From Auriscalpium vulgare (lineage: Eukaryota > Basidiomycota > Agaricomycetes > Russulales > Auriscalpiaceae): a stretch of DNA of 64,000 bases. The position numbers were made by a program, and so were the translations under genes. Under the pieces are notes generated by a model that worked only from the letters and a program-made list of their open reading frames with translations, had not been told where the DNA came from and made no database searches. The stretch covers positions 248,001-312,000 of the forward strand of contig JAHBBC010000012.1 in the NCBI GenBank assembly GCA_019915015.1. The letters are read 5' to 3'. Of the stretch, positions 10,597 through 22,966 are shown piece after piece; the first letter of the stretch is position 1, and every line of letters begins with the position of its first letter.

Positions 10597-12811
10597 CGTC
10601 GACGCTCAGCGTCGTCGAAGTTGACAGCGAGGAGAGGGGCCCGGACGACGTGGACGACGGTGAAGAGTACGCCGTGAACCGGCGCCTGCCCAGTATTCAT
10701 CAATTACGCCGGCGCCGTATTCTCGGCGCACTTACCCCGGTCGCCAAAAAGAATAAACAGCCAACCGCAAGCCACCCGCGCCGTGCAAGTGTACAACTTT
10801 CCTATGTTCCAAAACACAACTTGTCCTCCAACAAGTGTGGAAAGAATTGGGCGTCGCTCGCAGCCTTGCCTTCTCCCCCCGTTCACGACTTGCTCTCCAT
10901 GTTCTCGTGCCTCGTGCCTGCTTCCGACCGGTCCCCCTGCTCCGGCTCAAGCTCATTTGACCGCGCGGTAGCGCTCCGAGCCGTTCGCGCATCAGCGTGG
11001 CTATTCGTATATAAGTTCGTATCCTGTCGGTCGCAGCAGGTCGCAGCGCGCTGCGCATCACCAGCCCGCAGCCGACGCATCGCAGCCTCATCACCGCCAT
11101 CACGGTCGACACCCTTATGCACAGTGTCTCGCTGTTTGGTCATTCCAGGTCCGCCTGTACCTGCAAGCATGTGCAGATGATGGCGATACACGGCCCTCTC
11201 GAACTCGACCCTCTGGAACCCCGAAGTATTGGTAGTGAGGCCGGATCCCGATGTCAAATAGTGAGTGTTTTGTCACCTGGACTACTAGTAAGTACTGTCG
11301 GTTGGACGCGCCATAGATCTTTTTGCGTTGGGTGTCGCCCAGAGGTGTTGGGAATTCACGTCGGCCCCGCAAAACCAAGAGTCCGGGGTCCTTGCCGCGA
11401 GCACATGGCCCGCGCTGTGTCCGACACCGTCGTCCCACGGACAGGCCCTCCTTCCGACGGCCCACCGCTTGCCCACCATTGTATCTTGGCAATGGCATCT
11501 TGGTAGCATGGCCATGTGTTCCGGGTCCTTCCAGCGTGCAGCTCCTGGCGTCGTAACTTGCGGCGACTCTGGCTTGCGTGCGTGCTGGTGCCTTTCAACA
11601 GCATCCGCGTCTGTGCCTTGTTCAGAACACCTGGCTTCTGATACCATACACTAAGGTCAAGCTACGGGGACTACTTTTGCAATGAACAGATCGACGTGAA
11701 CGAGAAGTCTGTCTGTGGCAGACTACCCCGCACTTTCCGGCGTACGTGCACATCAAATATTCAGTTGCTTATACCAGGCGGCAAAGAGAAGCATCGGGAG
11801 AACCAGAGATCGGGAAGCTCGGCTTGGATTTGCTTCCTTGTCCGCATTATTCTCCTGAGTTCCGGGACCGCTTTCATGCATGTGTGCTCCCCGTTGCTTG
11901 TGGGCGTCCTTCTGGGACGCGTCTGACGGGCTTGGCGGTTACCGATGGTGCGTTCCGCGCCCTGACATATCCCAGTAGTCTAACACTTACCCTTCGCAGA
12001 ATGTCACCAGAGCGCCTGAGGTCCACACTGGATCATTCAATCGTAATGAAGAGAACCACCAGCTGATACCCCGGATCCTCCGAGGCGCTGCGCACGCAGA
12101 TTCGTCACGAAAGGCATATCGGCGGCACGCCAGCTATGCGCTCTCGCGGAGGCCGAGTGGCGGCGTTCTTGAGCTTCTGCTTACGGCCATGCTGTATCTA
12201 ATGCCCGACGCCGACATGGCGCATCCCACGCAAGACACCGGGCACATCAAACTTCGGTCCTTTATGCCATATCGCGACCGATAGGCAAGCACTGTGCAAT
12301 CGCTGCCATCATCCGCAAAGAGCTTTCTCACCGACATCATGTTCTTTTCTACCACCCGTAGACTCGTACACACAACGTACATACGCGCAATCATCGACCA
12401 TCGTTTAGTTCCCAAGTGCGCTCGTAGTAAAAGAGAGAGAAAGCGCCAGCTCACTAGTACTACTACCCCGCGCTCAAGATAATATGTAAGTATGCCGCTA
12501 AAATGCATTTGTTTCATTTTGGCCAGTTTGAAGCAGCCGAGATCGCCGCCGTGGTCGTGCGACTTCATCTCGAGTCCAATTTAATCCCATCCAAATGTTG
12601 TCGATGTCTAACCTACTAATACTATGCTTGCGGAGATTGATGCCGCTCGTGAGCCGGCTCGGAATCCGGTTGATGTACAACGCAGCTCCAATTTGTGGGC
12701 TGCGTTCGCGTCGACGGGAAGGATTTTTTTGTATCGCGTATTGCATCGTGACGATGGAGTGGACAGGATCAGATGTCTTTCTTTTAGATCGGTCGACTTT
12801 TCCAAGCCGTC
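10597..12811. other. Long intergenic region, no gene recognised
   Basis: About 2.2 kb upstream of the deubiquitinase. Open frames on both strands are short, overlap each other and show no domain signature. It contains one copy of a dispersed repeat at about 11621-11676 (listed separately). It ends at the distal boundary of the left inverted arm. Confidence 0.4.
11621..11676 (+). repeat. Dispersed short repeat, copy 1
   Basis: Contains TTCTGATACCA and AAGGTCAAGCTACGGGGAC. The same sequence recurs at about 49763-49812 and 62533-62584, with the longer shared form TCCTATATTCA(C/G)AACAAC in the latter two. All three copies lie outside recognised coding sequence. It may be the end of a dispersed mobile element; no transposase is visible nearby. 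Confidence 0.55.
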
Positions 12812-15518
12812 GCGGCCACCCATTTATCTCAGGCTTAGACCTACTCTATTTCCACCATAGGTGTCCGACGGTTGGGCACGGGCTATCATACTTACGAGCG
12901 GGGGAGGTCCCCTGTATTTAAAGTGTTTAGAATTGTCGTCGAGCCGCTCACACTGAACGAGTGGTTTTCATAGGCCGGGGCCATTGCAAAGATGATTTTG
13001 ATTGAAGCGGCCGTGCCGTGCGCATGCGACATACTGTACAAACACCGTGCTGTGTAAACATAATTCAGACTACGGAACTCGATCGGCAAACACGCGGACA
13101 AGCTACGCGTTGAGGTGCTTCACCATGTCCAGGTCATGCTGCTTCTCTATCAACGCGCCCGCCGTCACCCCCTCCGCCCACTGTATCTGCTTTGGGTCGT
13201 CGTTCAAAAGCAAGGAATATCGTGCCTGCCCGACGTCCCCCGCCCAGTCGAAGTCTACAAGGATAGCGCGGCCGTCCTTCGCCCTCACTAAGATGTTCGG
13301 CCGGCGGAGATCGCCGTAGACTAGTTCTTCGTCGTGCAGAAGCGTGATAGCTTTCTTGACGTCGCGATGGACTTCCGGTGACAGCGGCGTCGGGACGTAT
13401 CGTCTTTTCTTGACGTCGAGCCTGCGAAACGCGGTGGACGCTGTGTGGCCTTCAACGTACTCCATGACGACCATCCAGAATCTTCCAGCGACGGGCGTGC
13501 ACAAGTACAGCTCGGGGGCGTAGCCTGCATTGAAAAGCACTCGGTGGGCGCGTGCGCCATACTTCTCGCAGAACTTGACAACTACCGACTTGCCACGGAG
13601 TGTGCCCAGATAGAGTGCGCGGCGAAAGTCGTCTGACTTTTTGTTGGCGTAAGCAAGCCACGACACGTACGACAAGTCGGCGACGATCGACTTGTCGGCG
13701 TCGGTGAGAGTCGAAGGGAAAGTTGGATTCGGCATGATGGCCGCGTCGTTTGGAGTATCACTTGGCTCGAGCTCCTTGTAGTAGATCTTCAAGCTCGCCA
13801 CGAGCTCGCGGAGAGCGCTGAAGAAGCGCATGAGGAAGCCCGCCCGCGCCTCGTTGGTTGGTCCCATGCCGATGTAGACATAGCCGGTGAGGTGCTCCAC
13901 CACCGGTCGCGGAGTCAGGACCGCTCCGAACACACAGAGGTATGGTCCCGCCAACGCCAGTATCACGCATGGGCAAGGTGACACATTTCGAATGGGCCGG
14001 TACTGTCATAGCACATCAAGCTAGCGGAATAGTGCCACAGTAATCAAATATCCAGACATACCTCTTCTTGGAAGACGTAATCTCGGTACGACGCGGACGC
14101 CTGATATCCAGGCTCGCCGTTCAACCCAACCTCGGGTTTCCCCTCGTAGCAGCCACCCATGGCCTCCAATCCAGCAGAGCCGCCGGTGGCCATAAGCATA
14201 GTGCCGTCAGGTGTCCTGTTACTGTACATAGTGATCCTGTGAATTGGGTGATCAAGGATATCGCCAATAGCCGCCGCGACTGGCCATACGCGGTCCTCCT
14301 CATTTTCGATGATCTCCGACGAGATCGTTAGCAGCTTCCTCAGAGCCTTCACGTGAGCTGGTTTGGGATTCGTCACGTCGATGGCGTCAAGGTTTTCCAT
14401 CTGGCCAGCGAACTTGGCGAACGCCTTGTTGTACAGTTTCACGGACGGGGCAAAGCGTCCGTGGCGGGCGTTGTAGATAGGGAATTTCTCTTGCGCGTTC
14501 ATATAATCCTTGGTGGTCTTAGACATAGTGGATGGCGCGTCAGAATCCTTGGCGGCATTGTCCGCCTCCTCGCGAGCTTGACGGGATATCAGCGGAAGGT
14601 CAGAGGACAGACAGTGACGAAAGACACCACTGACCTTTGAGCATCGGTAAAGCGCCTGGTTCATCCCCCGGCGTATCCTCCCAAGTTGCTTCTGATCCCA
14701 CAAGTCAGGAAGCGCAGCTTCTCCCAAGAAGCGAACGACGTACGGTGGTTGGCCGTGACAATCAAATGTATGTCATCCTCTCTGAGTTCCTGGCCGACGA
14801 CGAATACACTAGAGATCTTATCATCGTCCAGTAGACGCACAGCACGTTCAGTCCGAAGAAACTCGTTGACGCGCTCAGCCACGCCGTCTCCTGGATCGGA
14901 GGGAATGCTGTAGTCGGGAGGCTGATCGCTGCGTCAATAGAGGCCCGCCGATATGATTGATTACACACCACAAACAGCATGCAAATGTGGCTCCGGTCCA
15001 AACCCAATTCCTGAAACACCGTAGGGTACCAGGCGTATAGCAGTCTACCGATGAAGTCGAATCTCTCCGTGTCGTCCACTTTCTGTACTAGAACGTTTGT
15101 GAAGGATCCGATTTGGCAGAATAATGTGATCTCGATGGTGCGCATGTTGAGCAAGGGTGGCGGGGGAGGCACGCCCGCTGGCTGTTGATGGCGAGTTGGT
15201 GGGGAGACAGTTGCGGAACGGTCGCTCGAGTCTCGACGGTGGCGTTGCCGGCTGTTGCCGGTCGGTGGCGCGTGCCACACAAGTCGCGTGATCGGCAACT
15301 TCAACAAGAACGTCACCACGACTCCATGCGCATTCTTCCTTTGTTACGCCCATGATTGGTTTATTGTCTTACTAAGTAATATACGACGTACCAACGAGTT
15401 GTTACTACCTGAGCTGCTTATTTGGCGTAGTTGGTATAATTCACACGTTTCACGTTGAAACCACCAATTCGGCCGCTTTAATCACAACGAGAGATTCGAC
15501 TACATCCGTGAAATGATC
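12812..15518 (-). repeat. Left arm of large inverted duplication
   Basis: This 2.7-kb segment is the reverse complement of 28014-30722, with near identity through the coding part. Its kinase-end ORF differs from the other arm at 2 of 293 residues. The distal edge near 12812 and the proximal edge near 15518 are where the two arms stop aligning. At the proximal end this arm lacks about 22 bases present in the right arm. The arms are about 12.5 kb apart. Confidence 0.9.
13103..15145 (-). CDS. Crinkler-like protein with C-terminal kinase domain (left copy)
   Basis: Five-exon gene mirroring the right-arm copy. The N-terminus (ATG at 15145, MRTIEITLFCQIGSF) looks like the ubiquitin-like Crinkler header. 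It has strands ITLFC and NVLV, an amphipathic helix, and the closing strand IHLIVTAN after FVVGQEL. A middle alpha-helical region follows. The last 293 codons (13984-13103) form a kinase-like domain with VVVKF (Lys), MEYVEG hinge, catalytic loop VYGDLRRPNILV and VDFDWAGD as the metal-binding DFG equivalent. In oomycetes and some fungi, Crinkler proteins combine such headers with kinase or nuclease domains as secreted or intracellular effectors. Whether this one is an effector or takes part in self/non-self conflict is not known. No signal peptide is visible. Header assignment is by pattern, while the kinase core is clear. Confidence 0.75.
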
Positions 15519-16139
15519 CCTCATATCCAGACCAGGACCGGACAAAAGTATTTACGTGCTTAGGAACTGGGAATCGGTTTCGTCGTTTGACCTTGAGCCT
15601 GCGGCGCTGCCGGATAGAGAGAAATGCGGCGCAGATCAGGCGCAAAAGCGAAGCCGCAAAGTGGAAAATTGCCGGATATGGAAAGCACGAGCCTTCGACT
15701 TGCGACTTGCGACTTAGCAATTGGCACATCGACTTCGGCTTACAGCTTGCGCCGTCGGCATTGCGCATACGGCGGCAAATATTTGCACTCGGGCTCCCCC
15801 ACCCAGCCCCCACCCCCGCTCCCCCGCTCGGATCCCGTTGCCCCGCTCCCCTGCTCCCGCTCCCCGTGGGCCGCTACCCCGCTCCCCTGCTGCCACCCCG
15901 GTATTCAGAGGGCCAATTCACTCACCCCGCGGCCTTGTAATAGAACAAAACGTACCTAATAATCGTGCCCCTCGTGTACCAGCCCTGAGTGATTATTTTC
16001 AATTATTCTTGACCAGTTTTCTCGGCGTGGCTGTGCCCTAGACTCTAGTGCAAAAGCTATATGCGAGTTGCGAAAGTCGATAGCCGAAGTCAAATGGCCT
16101 TGGGTGACTTGGGTCTTCTTCAATATTACCATAAAAGGT
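15519..16139. other. Spacer with C-rich low-complexity tract
   Basis: No gene recognised. Positions 15795-15900 are a C-rich, CTCCCC-type low-complexity tract with near-repeated CCCCGCTCCCCTGCT blocks. The remainder shows short A/T-rich stretches and no open frame with a motif. Confidence 0.5.
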
Positions 16140-16490
16140 GTCATTTGGGTCAAAGTCGAAGTCTAAGAACATTGCTCAAAGTGCAAACATAAAGTTCGAA
16201 GCCCTAAATAATTTTGTCCGCTGGCGCCCCTCATACCCTCAGGCATTTAGGGAGTTGGGTTTGGAAAAGCTCCGACCACAGCATTCTGTCCCTTCCACGA
16301 GACGGCGTGCTCGAGCGCCTCAACGACTTTCTTCTGAGTGGGTGCGCAATACGTCTAGCGGACGATGGGAAGCTTTCTAGAGTATTTGTCGTCGGACAGG
16401 AACTCGAAGAGAACGGAACCAATTTGCTTGTGGACATGACCCCCGTAGTCGCCGTTGCAAAGAGTGATGATTTTGATTTGACAGTCGCAT
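16140..16490 (+). pseudogene. Crinkler-like header fragment (degenerate)
   Basis: Two frames carry pieces matching the intact header at 28384-28790: RPSYPQAFRELGLE, then VLERLNDFLLSGCAIRLADD, then FVVGQELEENG. The pieces are out of frame with each other or separated by an unverified intron, and no kinase follows on this strand. The fragment points toward a decayed kinase piece on the opposite strand, so the original gene has been rearranged. Confidence 0.7.
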
Positions 16491-16583
16491 GCGACCGTCA
16501 CATACTGTACAAACATCGTGCGCACTGCAAACCTGAATCCGACTGAGCAAAGACTGGAGCTCGGCAAATGCGCGGACAGGCGT

Positions 16584-17580
16584 AGCTCACTACGCGTTGA
16601 GGAGCTCGAGCATGTCCAGGTCATGTGGCTTCTCTATCAAACCGCCCGCCGTCACCCCCTTAGCCCACTGTATCTGCTTTGTGTCGTCGTTCGTACCTGC
16701 GCGGCCTCTCCCGCCCAGTCGAAGTCTATTAGCACAGCGCGCCCGTCCTACGCCCTCACCAGGAAATTCGGCTCGGTAGAATCTTGATAGCATCCTTGAC
16801 GTCGCGTTCGACCGCAAATGACAGTGGTGGCGCGACTTACCGATCCTTCTTCACATCGAGCCTGCGGCACGCGGTGGACGCGGTGTTACCGTTGACATAG
16901 GCATGACGGTATACTTGGAATCCTCCAGCGACTGGCGTGCACATGTGCAGCTTGAGCGCGTAGCCTGTGTCGGCGAGCAATTGGTTCGCGCGTGCGCCAT
17001 AGCGCTCACAGAACTTGACGACTACCGGCTGGCCATGCAGTGAGCCCAGATACAGCGTGCGGTGGAAGTCGTTCGACCGATTGTTGGCGTGATGAAGCCA
17101 CGACAAGTACGACAGGCCGTCGACGACCGACTTTTCCACCGCGCTGAGAGTCGGAAGGAAGGTCTGGCATAAGGGCCGCATCGTTGAGAGTGTCGCTTCG
17201 CTCAGGCTCCAGCTCCATGAAGCTCCATGAAGAAGAGTGCCTGCTTCTTGTTGGCCGGTCCCATGCCGATGTAGACGTAGCAGGTGAGGTGCTCCACCAC
17301 CGATCGAGAATGCGCATTGCGAATGCATTCATACTGTCACAGCACATCAAAGTCAATGGAATAAATCCAGAGTGTCCAAAAGTCCTTACATACCTCGTCT
17401 ATAGCAGCCACCCATAGCCAGCTCACTTACGCTACGAGTGTCCGTTAGCATAGCGCCAACAGGCGCCTTGCTGTCCTTGAACGTCGGACTCTGTCGGACT
17501 GTTGCATCGCGTTCAAAGATGTTGACTGAGTCAAGCCACCACGAACGGTCATATACAGTTGCCTTCGAATAGCACCACAT
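16584..17580 (-). pseudogene. Decayed Crinkler-kinase relative
   Basis: Matches the intact kinase genes in several frames: AMGGCY near 17400, the TP-rich linker, SYLSWLHHANNRSNDFHRTL, VVVKFCERYGARANQL, CTPVAGGF, RRLDVKKDR and finally GVTAGGLIEKPHDLDM. Frameshifts break the frame. The stretch that should encode the catalytic loop (HDEELVYGDLRRPN in the intact copies) is deleted between about 16770 and 16800. It cannot encode an active kinase. Confidence 0.85.
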
Positions 17581-17906
17581 GTGGCCTTACAAATTGCGCT
17601 GCGTGCGCTGCAGCGTTCAGCGACACGACAGAATATCGACAGACGAGTCTCACGTACGATCGGAATGATTCCTGGAAGGCCGGTCTACGACGAGGAGTCG
17701 ACCGCATGCCGACATTGACAAAAGGGTCATCGAATCCCCTGGCTTTTCGGTGAAGTTTGCCTATGAGTGCAGCCCCACGTCGGCGTCAGTGCATCCCCAG
17801 AGTCGAAGCGTAACGCGTTCATGATGGCGAGAACGAAGCGGCGCGCGCCTTCACCTCTCCCTTTCGCCCACCACCTTTCTCCTTCCCCTACAACTTCCCC
17901 CCTCCC

Positions 17907-20486
17907 ATGGTCTTCGCGTCCGCCGCCAATGCAATACGCTCAGTGATTGCATCGCCACTTCTCGACTCGTCGGAGCTCGGCCGCTTGGTGGTCAAGACCC
18001 TCCAAGACACGCCTTCAAGACTCCCGCAGGATGTGCGCAGGGCACAATGGGAGCTCGCTCTCAAGAATGAGATATTCACGCTTGCTGTACGCGTTGAGCA
18101 GACTTTCTGCCTGTTCATGTCTGACTATTGCGTAGGCTGAAGAGGGCGCCGCACTGGAAGACCCTGACACCAAGTACTACGATGAACTAAAGGCCAGGCT
18201 CGATCTCGTGCTTGTGTTCACGGAGCATGGTGCGTTGCTTTCGTTGTCAACTTTTGTACCCTTAGTAATTCCGTGTATCCAGAGGCCTGCGAGCAGACGT
18301 TCCCGTTCACGACTCTGCAAGATCTGCTCGAGACACAGACCATCGTCTCTTGCTCGCACATATTCTCCTGGATCGAGGCGCACGCGGCTCGCCTCACGGA
18401 AAACATGGTCCCGCAGAAAGGCAAGGCCCTCATCCTGCTGCGCACGCTGAACGACCTCCTGCGCCGCCTCTCCAAGATGGGCTCCAACACGATCTTCTGC
18501 GGACGCATATTGACGTTCCTCAGCGGCGTGTTCCCGTTGGGCGAGCGGAGCGGAGTGAACTTGAGGGGAGAGTATGGGCCGACATGGGAGGGTGTGATGG
18601 TTCAGAAGCGAGAGAAGGAGGAAGCGAAGGAGGAGGTGAAGGAGGAGGTGAAGGAGGAGGTGAAAGAGGAGGTGAAGGAGGAGGAAAAGACAGAAGAGGA
18701 GCCGCAGGAGAAGATGCAGGTGGACGAGCCCATAACCCACGACAAGAAGGCCGAGCGAAAAGACGGTGCGTGCGCGCCTCGTCGATTCCTCTCCGTGTTA
18801 TTAAAAAACGACCGTGCCAGACTTCTACAACACATTCTGGTCTCTCCAACTCCCGTTCTCCCGCCCCCCTACATTTGCGACGCCGAATACCTTTGAAGAG
18901 TTCAAGGAATCCGTGAACAAGGTCATGCCCGTGATCAAGGAGGCCACCGCGAAGGACCGAGCGATGACGGGCAGCCGCACGGTCATGACGAACGCTGCGG
19001 CATCAGCAAGCAATGGCTCTCTGAAGCGCAAACGCGACGCCACGGAGTCTGAGGAAGAATCCTCGAGCAAGGACAGCTACTTCTTCGCCAAGTTCCTCAC
19101 CAGCCCCGAATTGCTCGACCTTGAGGTGCGTCGCTTTATGCTCTACCTGCATCCTGGCTGACGAGTGTGTTGCTCAGATCGCCGACACGCATTTCCGCCG
19201 CCAATTCCTCTTTCAACTGGTCATCGTCCTGCACCACCTCCTCACGTTCACCAAGCAAGCCAAGGATGCTTGGGTCTCGCCGCGCAATCGCTCCCTCCAG
19301 ATGGAGTTTACTCTCGAGTCCGCCGACGCGCAATGGGTGACCGACACGGTCGCGAAGGCTTACGACGAGCTGCGACAAACGGCGCCGGGTGGGCGCGTGT
19401 TCGCGGACACGGTCGCGATGATTCTCGAGCGCGAGAAGAACTGGGTGCGCTGGAAGAACGACCTGTGCGCGCCGTTCGACCGGGAGCCCTACGCGGTGGA
19501 GTCGGAGGACGGTGCCAGCAAGGTTGGACTCGTCGAGGCGACGCGGGCGAGGCGCGAGCGGATGCGCGAGGATCCGCCCGAGTGGGAGCACAGTCTCGGG
19601 TCGGCCTCGCTCACGGAGATTTGGGAGATGGGCTACCGGAGCCTGCGCGACCTGGAGAACCCATTCCAGTTGAGCCGTCCGTTATCGCGGCGTCAAGGGT
19701 GCTTGCTGACTGTGCGACACACAGGCCGGGCGAGGTGAAGGACTTTGTGAAGAAGGCCAAACTCGAAGACAACCGCATCGAAATGCGGCGGAAGACGCTG
19801 ACGAGGCAGGCCGAGCGCGTTGCGGCGGCACGGGCGAAAGCGGCCGCTGCTGCTGTTGCGCCGCCTGCGCCTCCTCCGGCGGAGCCAGCAGTCGATGGTC
19901 CTGCGCCTGCGCCGATGGCGGTCGACGCTTCGCCGTCAAGAGCGGCTGCACCCCCACCGGCGGGAAGCCCGCCGCTCCATCCCTCGTTGCCAGCTCGACC
20001 GGGCTCCACGAATACTTCCCCGCGACCTGCGCCAGCGGCAGCGCAGCCTCATGCAGCGGCATCAATACCTGCACCGATAGCCGAATCTGTACCTGCTCCT
20101 GCAGCTGTGCCCGCGCCCGCACCCGTAGCAGCGCCTGCAGAGGCATCGGTCACCACACCAGCTCCCCCGCCTCCAATTGTCCTTCCCCCAGACGACCAGA
20201 TCAACAAGCTCGAGGAGGTACGCTCCCTTATCGTCCCTCCGTCACACGTTCTTCCACTTATTCGTTTTCCCAGAACAAACAGCGTTGGGCGTGGCTTGCG
20301 CTACGGGTCGCTCGCGAGCAGTACTTGCAGCACTTCTCTAAGATCGGGACCGGCGACATCACCCTGCTGGCGCAGGAGATTGAACGCGAGAAGGAGCGGG
20401 CCGAGAGTCCCGCGGTGGGTGCGGCGAAAGTCGAGGATCCGGTGCAGAAGGAGGCTGACGCTGATGTGAAGATGGAAGAGCGGTGA
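17907..20486 (+). CDS. THOC1: THO complex subunit 1 (HPR1/THOC1)
   Basis: Nuclear THO/TREX subunit that couples transcription elongation to mRNA packaging and export. Seven exons (17907-18086, 18136-18229, 18283-18765, 18821-19125, 19178-19668, 19725-20217, 20274-20486) sum to 752 residues. THOC1 landmarks are the helical N-terminus, [64 protein letters not shown] and [14 protein letters not shown]. The C-terminus has a proline/alanine-rich segment and ends [21 protein letters not shown] followed by an acidic tail. An acidic-basic KEEV repeat (18620-18690) interrupts the conserved part. The ATG at 17907 follows a CT-rich leader and has no upstream competitor in frame. Confidence 0.93.
18615..18690 (+). 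repeat. 12-bp tandem repeat encoding KEEV units
   Basis: Units of GAGGAGGTGAA(G/A) repeat about five times inside THOC1, giving an alternating-charge helix-like insert ([12 protein letters not shown]). It is in frame, so copy-number change would not disrupt the gene. Confidence 0.9.
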
Positions 20487-20955
20487 TATCTGCCAGTGAC
20501 ATATCGACCGACATTTTCGCGGATACGATGCGCATGCATGGGCTACTACATGGCCACTGTGACTAATGCCAGACACATCGGTTGGGCTTTTATTTTTCGC
20601 CTCAGCGACAGGTAGCGATCATCGGTCCGGGGTGTGGGGGAATTTTTCATTGATCCGGGGGAAATGTATGTCGAGACTCGAGAGATGTCGAGATGTCGCT
20701 CTAGAGTTCACGTGACCGACCAGACTTTTTGAGAAGAAACGAAGCTCTTCAAGTTCCTCTGCATTACGCTGGGCCAGCAATGAGCCTTCTTCTTTTGCTC
20801 TAAGTGGCGGTTACCTAGGCATTGTTGTGCGGATCTAGCGAAATAGGCTGGAGATCGATCGAAAAATTGTGAAGGAATAAATATCGAGGACTATCGGATA
20901 AATCAACCGTTCGCGCGCGCCCCGCATAAGCATTACACTCTCATCCTACCACCAC
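20487..20955 (+). promoter_or_regulatory. Probable promoter region of the epimerase gene
   Basis: 470 bases between THOC1 and the epimerase, on the same strand. It has an AATAAATAT AT-rich element about 85 bases before the epimerase ATG that could serve as a TATA-like box. No binding sites can be named with confidence. Confidence 0.35.
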
Positions 20956-22250
20956 ATGGCAGAGCCGTCCCCCAGCCCGCTAAAACGAGTCCTCGTCACC
21001 GGCGGGGCAGGCTACATCGGCTCCCATATCGTTTACATCCTGCAGCAGACCCGCCGCTACAAGGTCGTCTGCATTGACAACTACCACAACTCCTTCCCCA
21101 AGGCTCTCAGCCGCCTCGAGAAGATCGCCCGCGACGCCCTTCCCGAGAATGCCACGGAACAGGACAGAGACTCTACTGCGATCGATTCGCATTGGGCGGA
21201 CTTGACCAACCGCGACCAAGTGCACGCGGTCTTTGCGAAGTACGGCAAAGGAGGTATCTGGGGTGTCATTCACGTCGCGGTGCGTTTGTCTAGACGTCTA
21301 CTCTGTTTTGATTCACTAAACGTACCGTACTATCAGGCGTACAAGGCCGTTGGCGAATCGACAGAGATCCCTCTCACCTACTACCACAATAACGTGTCCG
21401 CCACCGTCTTCCTCCTCCAGGTCATGTCCTCGTTTGACTGCACTCGCTTTGTGTACTCGTCGTCTGCGACCGTATACGGAACGCCACCCGTCGTGCCCAT
21501 CCCCGAGACCACGCGCCTCGAAGCGCAGAGCCCATACGGCAAGAGCAAGGTCATGTCCGAAACCGTCATCGAGGACCTCGTACACGCCGAGCCCAAGCGA
21601 TGGAGCGCGATCTCGCTGCGCTACTTCAAGTGAGCCACCATCTGTTTTTCTGAACTTGTGCACGCCTGCTAACGACGTCCTGCAGCCCCGCCGGCGCGCA
21701 CCCGTCAGGTCTCATCGGTGAAGACCCGCGCGGACGCCCTGGCAACCTTCTGCCGATTCTGGCGCAGATGGCCGTCGGCCGCCTCAAGGACCCGGAGCTC
21801 AAGGTGTTTGGAAACGACTACCCCACCCCCGACGGGACTTGCGTGCGCGACTACCTTCACGTACTTGACTTGGCCGCGGGGCACCTGCTCGCGCTCGACG
21901 CGCTCGAGACCGCGTCAACCGTGTTCGGGGACGCAGTGCGCTACAAGGCGTACAACCTGGGCCGCGGACATGGCTACAGCGTCCTGCAAATGGTCGAAGC
22001 GATGCGCAAGGCGACGAACTTCGATTACAAGTACCGTATCATCGAGCGAAGGTCTGTTGCACATCTTCTTCTTGCTACTTTGTGAGTGTTGATCGGCGGA
22101 TACAGGTCGGGAGATGTCCCGGATCTGACGGCGGACCCCGCCCTTGCGGAGCGCGAGCTTGGATTCAAGGCAGTGCAGACGCTCGACACGATGTGCAAGG
22201 ACCTGTGGAACTGGCAAACGAAGAACCCCGAAGGCTACGGCTCAGACTAA
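20956..22250 (+). CDS. GAL10: UDP-glucose 4-epimerase (EC 5.1.3.2)
   Basis: Interconverts UDP-glucose and UDP-galactose (Leloir pathway and cell-wall sugar supply), in the cytosol with bound NAD. Four exons (20956-21279, 21337-21629, 21686-22051, 22106-22250) give 375 residues, the size of the single-domain epimerase. It lacks the mutarotase domain fused in yeast Gal10. Visible are the Rossmann motif [11 protein letters not shown], the [10 protein letters not shown] strand with catalytic Ser/Thr, YGKSK (YxxxK catalytic pair), [13 protein letters not shown], and [18 protein letters not shown]. The start has [17 protein letters not shown]. Only the short 3' gap separates it from the MFS gene downstream. 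Confidence 0.96.
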
Positions 22251-22966
22251 ATGAACCCGAGCAATTTACAGGCTGTAGTATATTTTTATTGGCGTGCCCC
22301 AACGGCGCACTCCCGTATACGATGACGATACGATGACGACGGACGGTAATATTTGCGTCCTGCTGTACCCGGCTTACTTACATGCCAAATCGGTGACCGC
22401 CAATTGCTAGCTCTCCTCGCTTTTTGTGACATTATTCCATTTGAGTGATGTGTTGGTGACGGCTTTCGCATTTGGGTCGTAAATCTCATAGTCGACGGAG
22501 GCCCGTGGCCGCGTTTGTGGTGTCTGATCATCTGCTATACTTACGCCCGTTCACCGAAACTGGATTCAATTGGCCTCCGATGTCTTTGTCAAATGGAGAG
22601 GCTTCGCTGGTCACCCGTCCGCTGTAGGTCCGTCTGCCTTCTTATCCTTTCGTCGCTTATCGTGACCGATTCATCCAGTACAGGTCACGTTGACCAAGAG
22701 AGCTAGCGCGGTCGTGGACAGACGACCTGAAATGTGGTACATCCGGCAAAGTCCTCTCACGCGATGACTTCTCTCGAGCTCCTTCGTGCGCGCCACCGCC
22801 GTGCTACGCTCCAATAACATCTCGCGAACTTTAGGATGACCCTGCGACTTCTCGCAAAATTGTAGAATGGTAAAACCATTCATCCTGGTTTCCCATATAT
22901 TTCGTCTTGCAGTAACACCGCACAGAACGCCCCGCTCTCCTTCTCCATCGTATTCGATAGCATAAC
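22251..22966. other. Intergenic, upstream region of MFS gene
   Basis: About 700 bases with no supported open frame. It holds the 3' end of the epimerase transcript and the MFS promoter. No recognisable regulatory sites. Confidence 0.4.
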
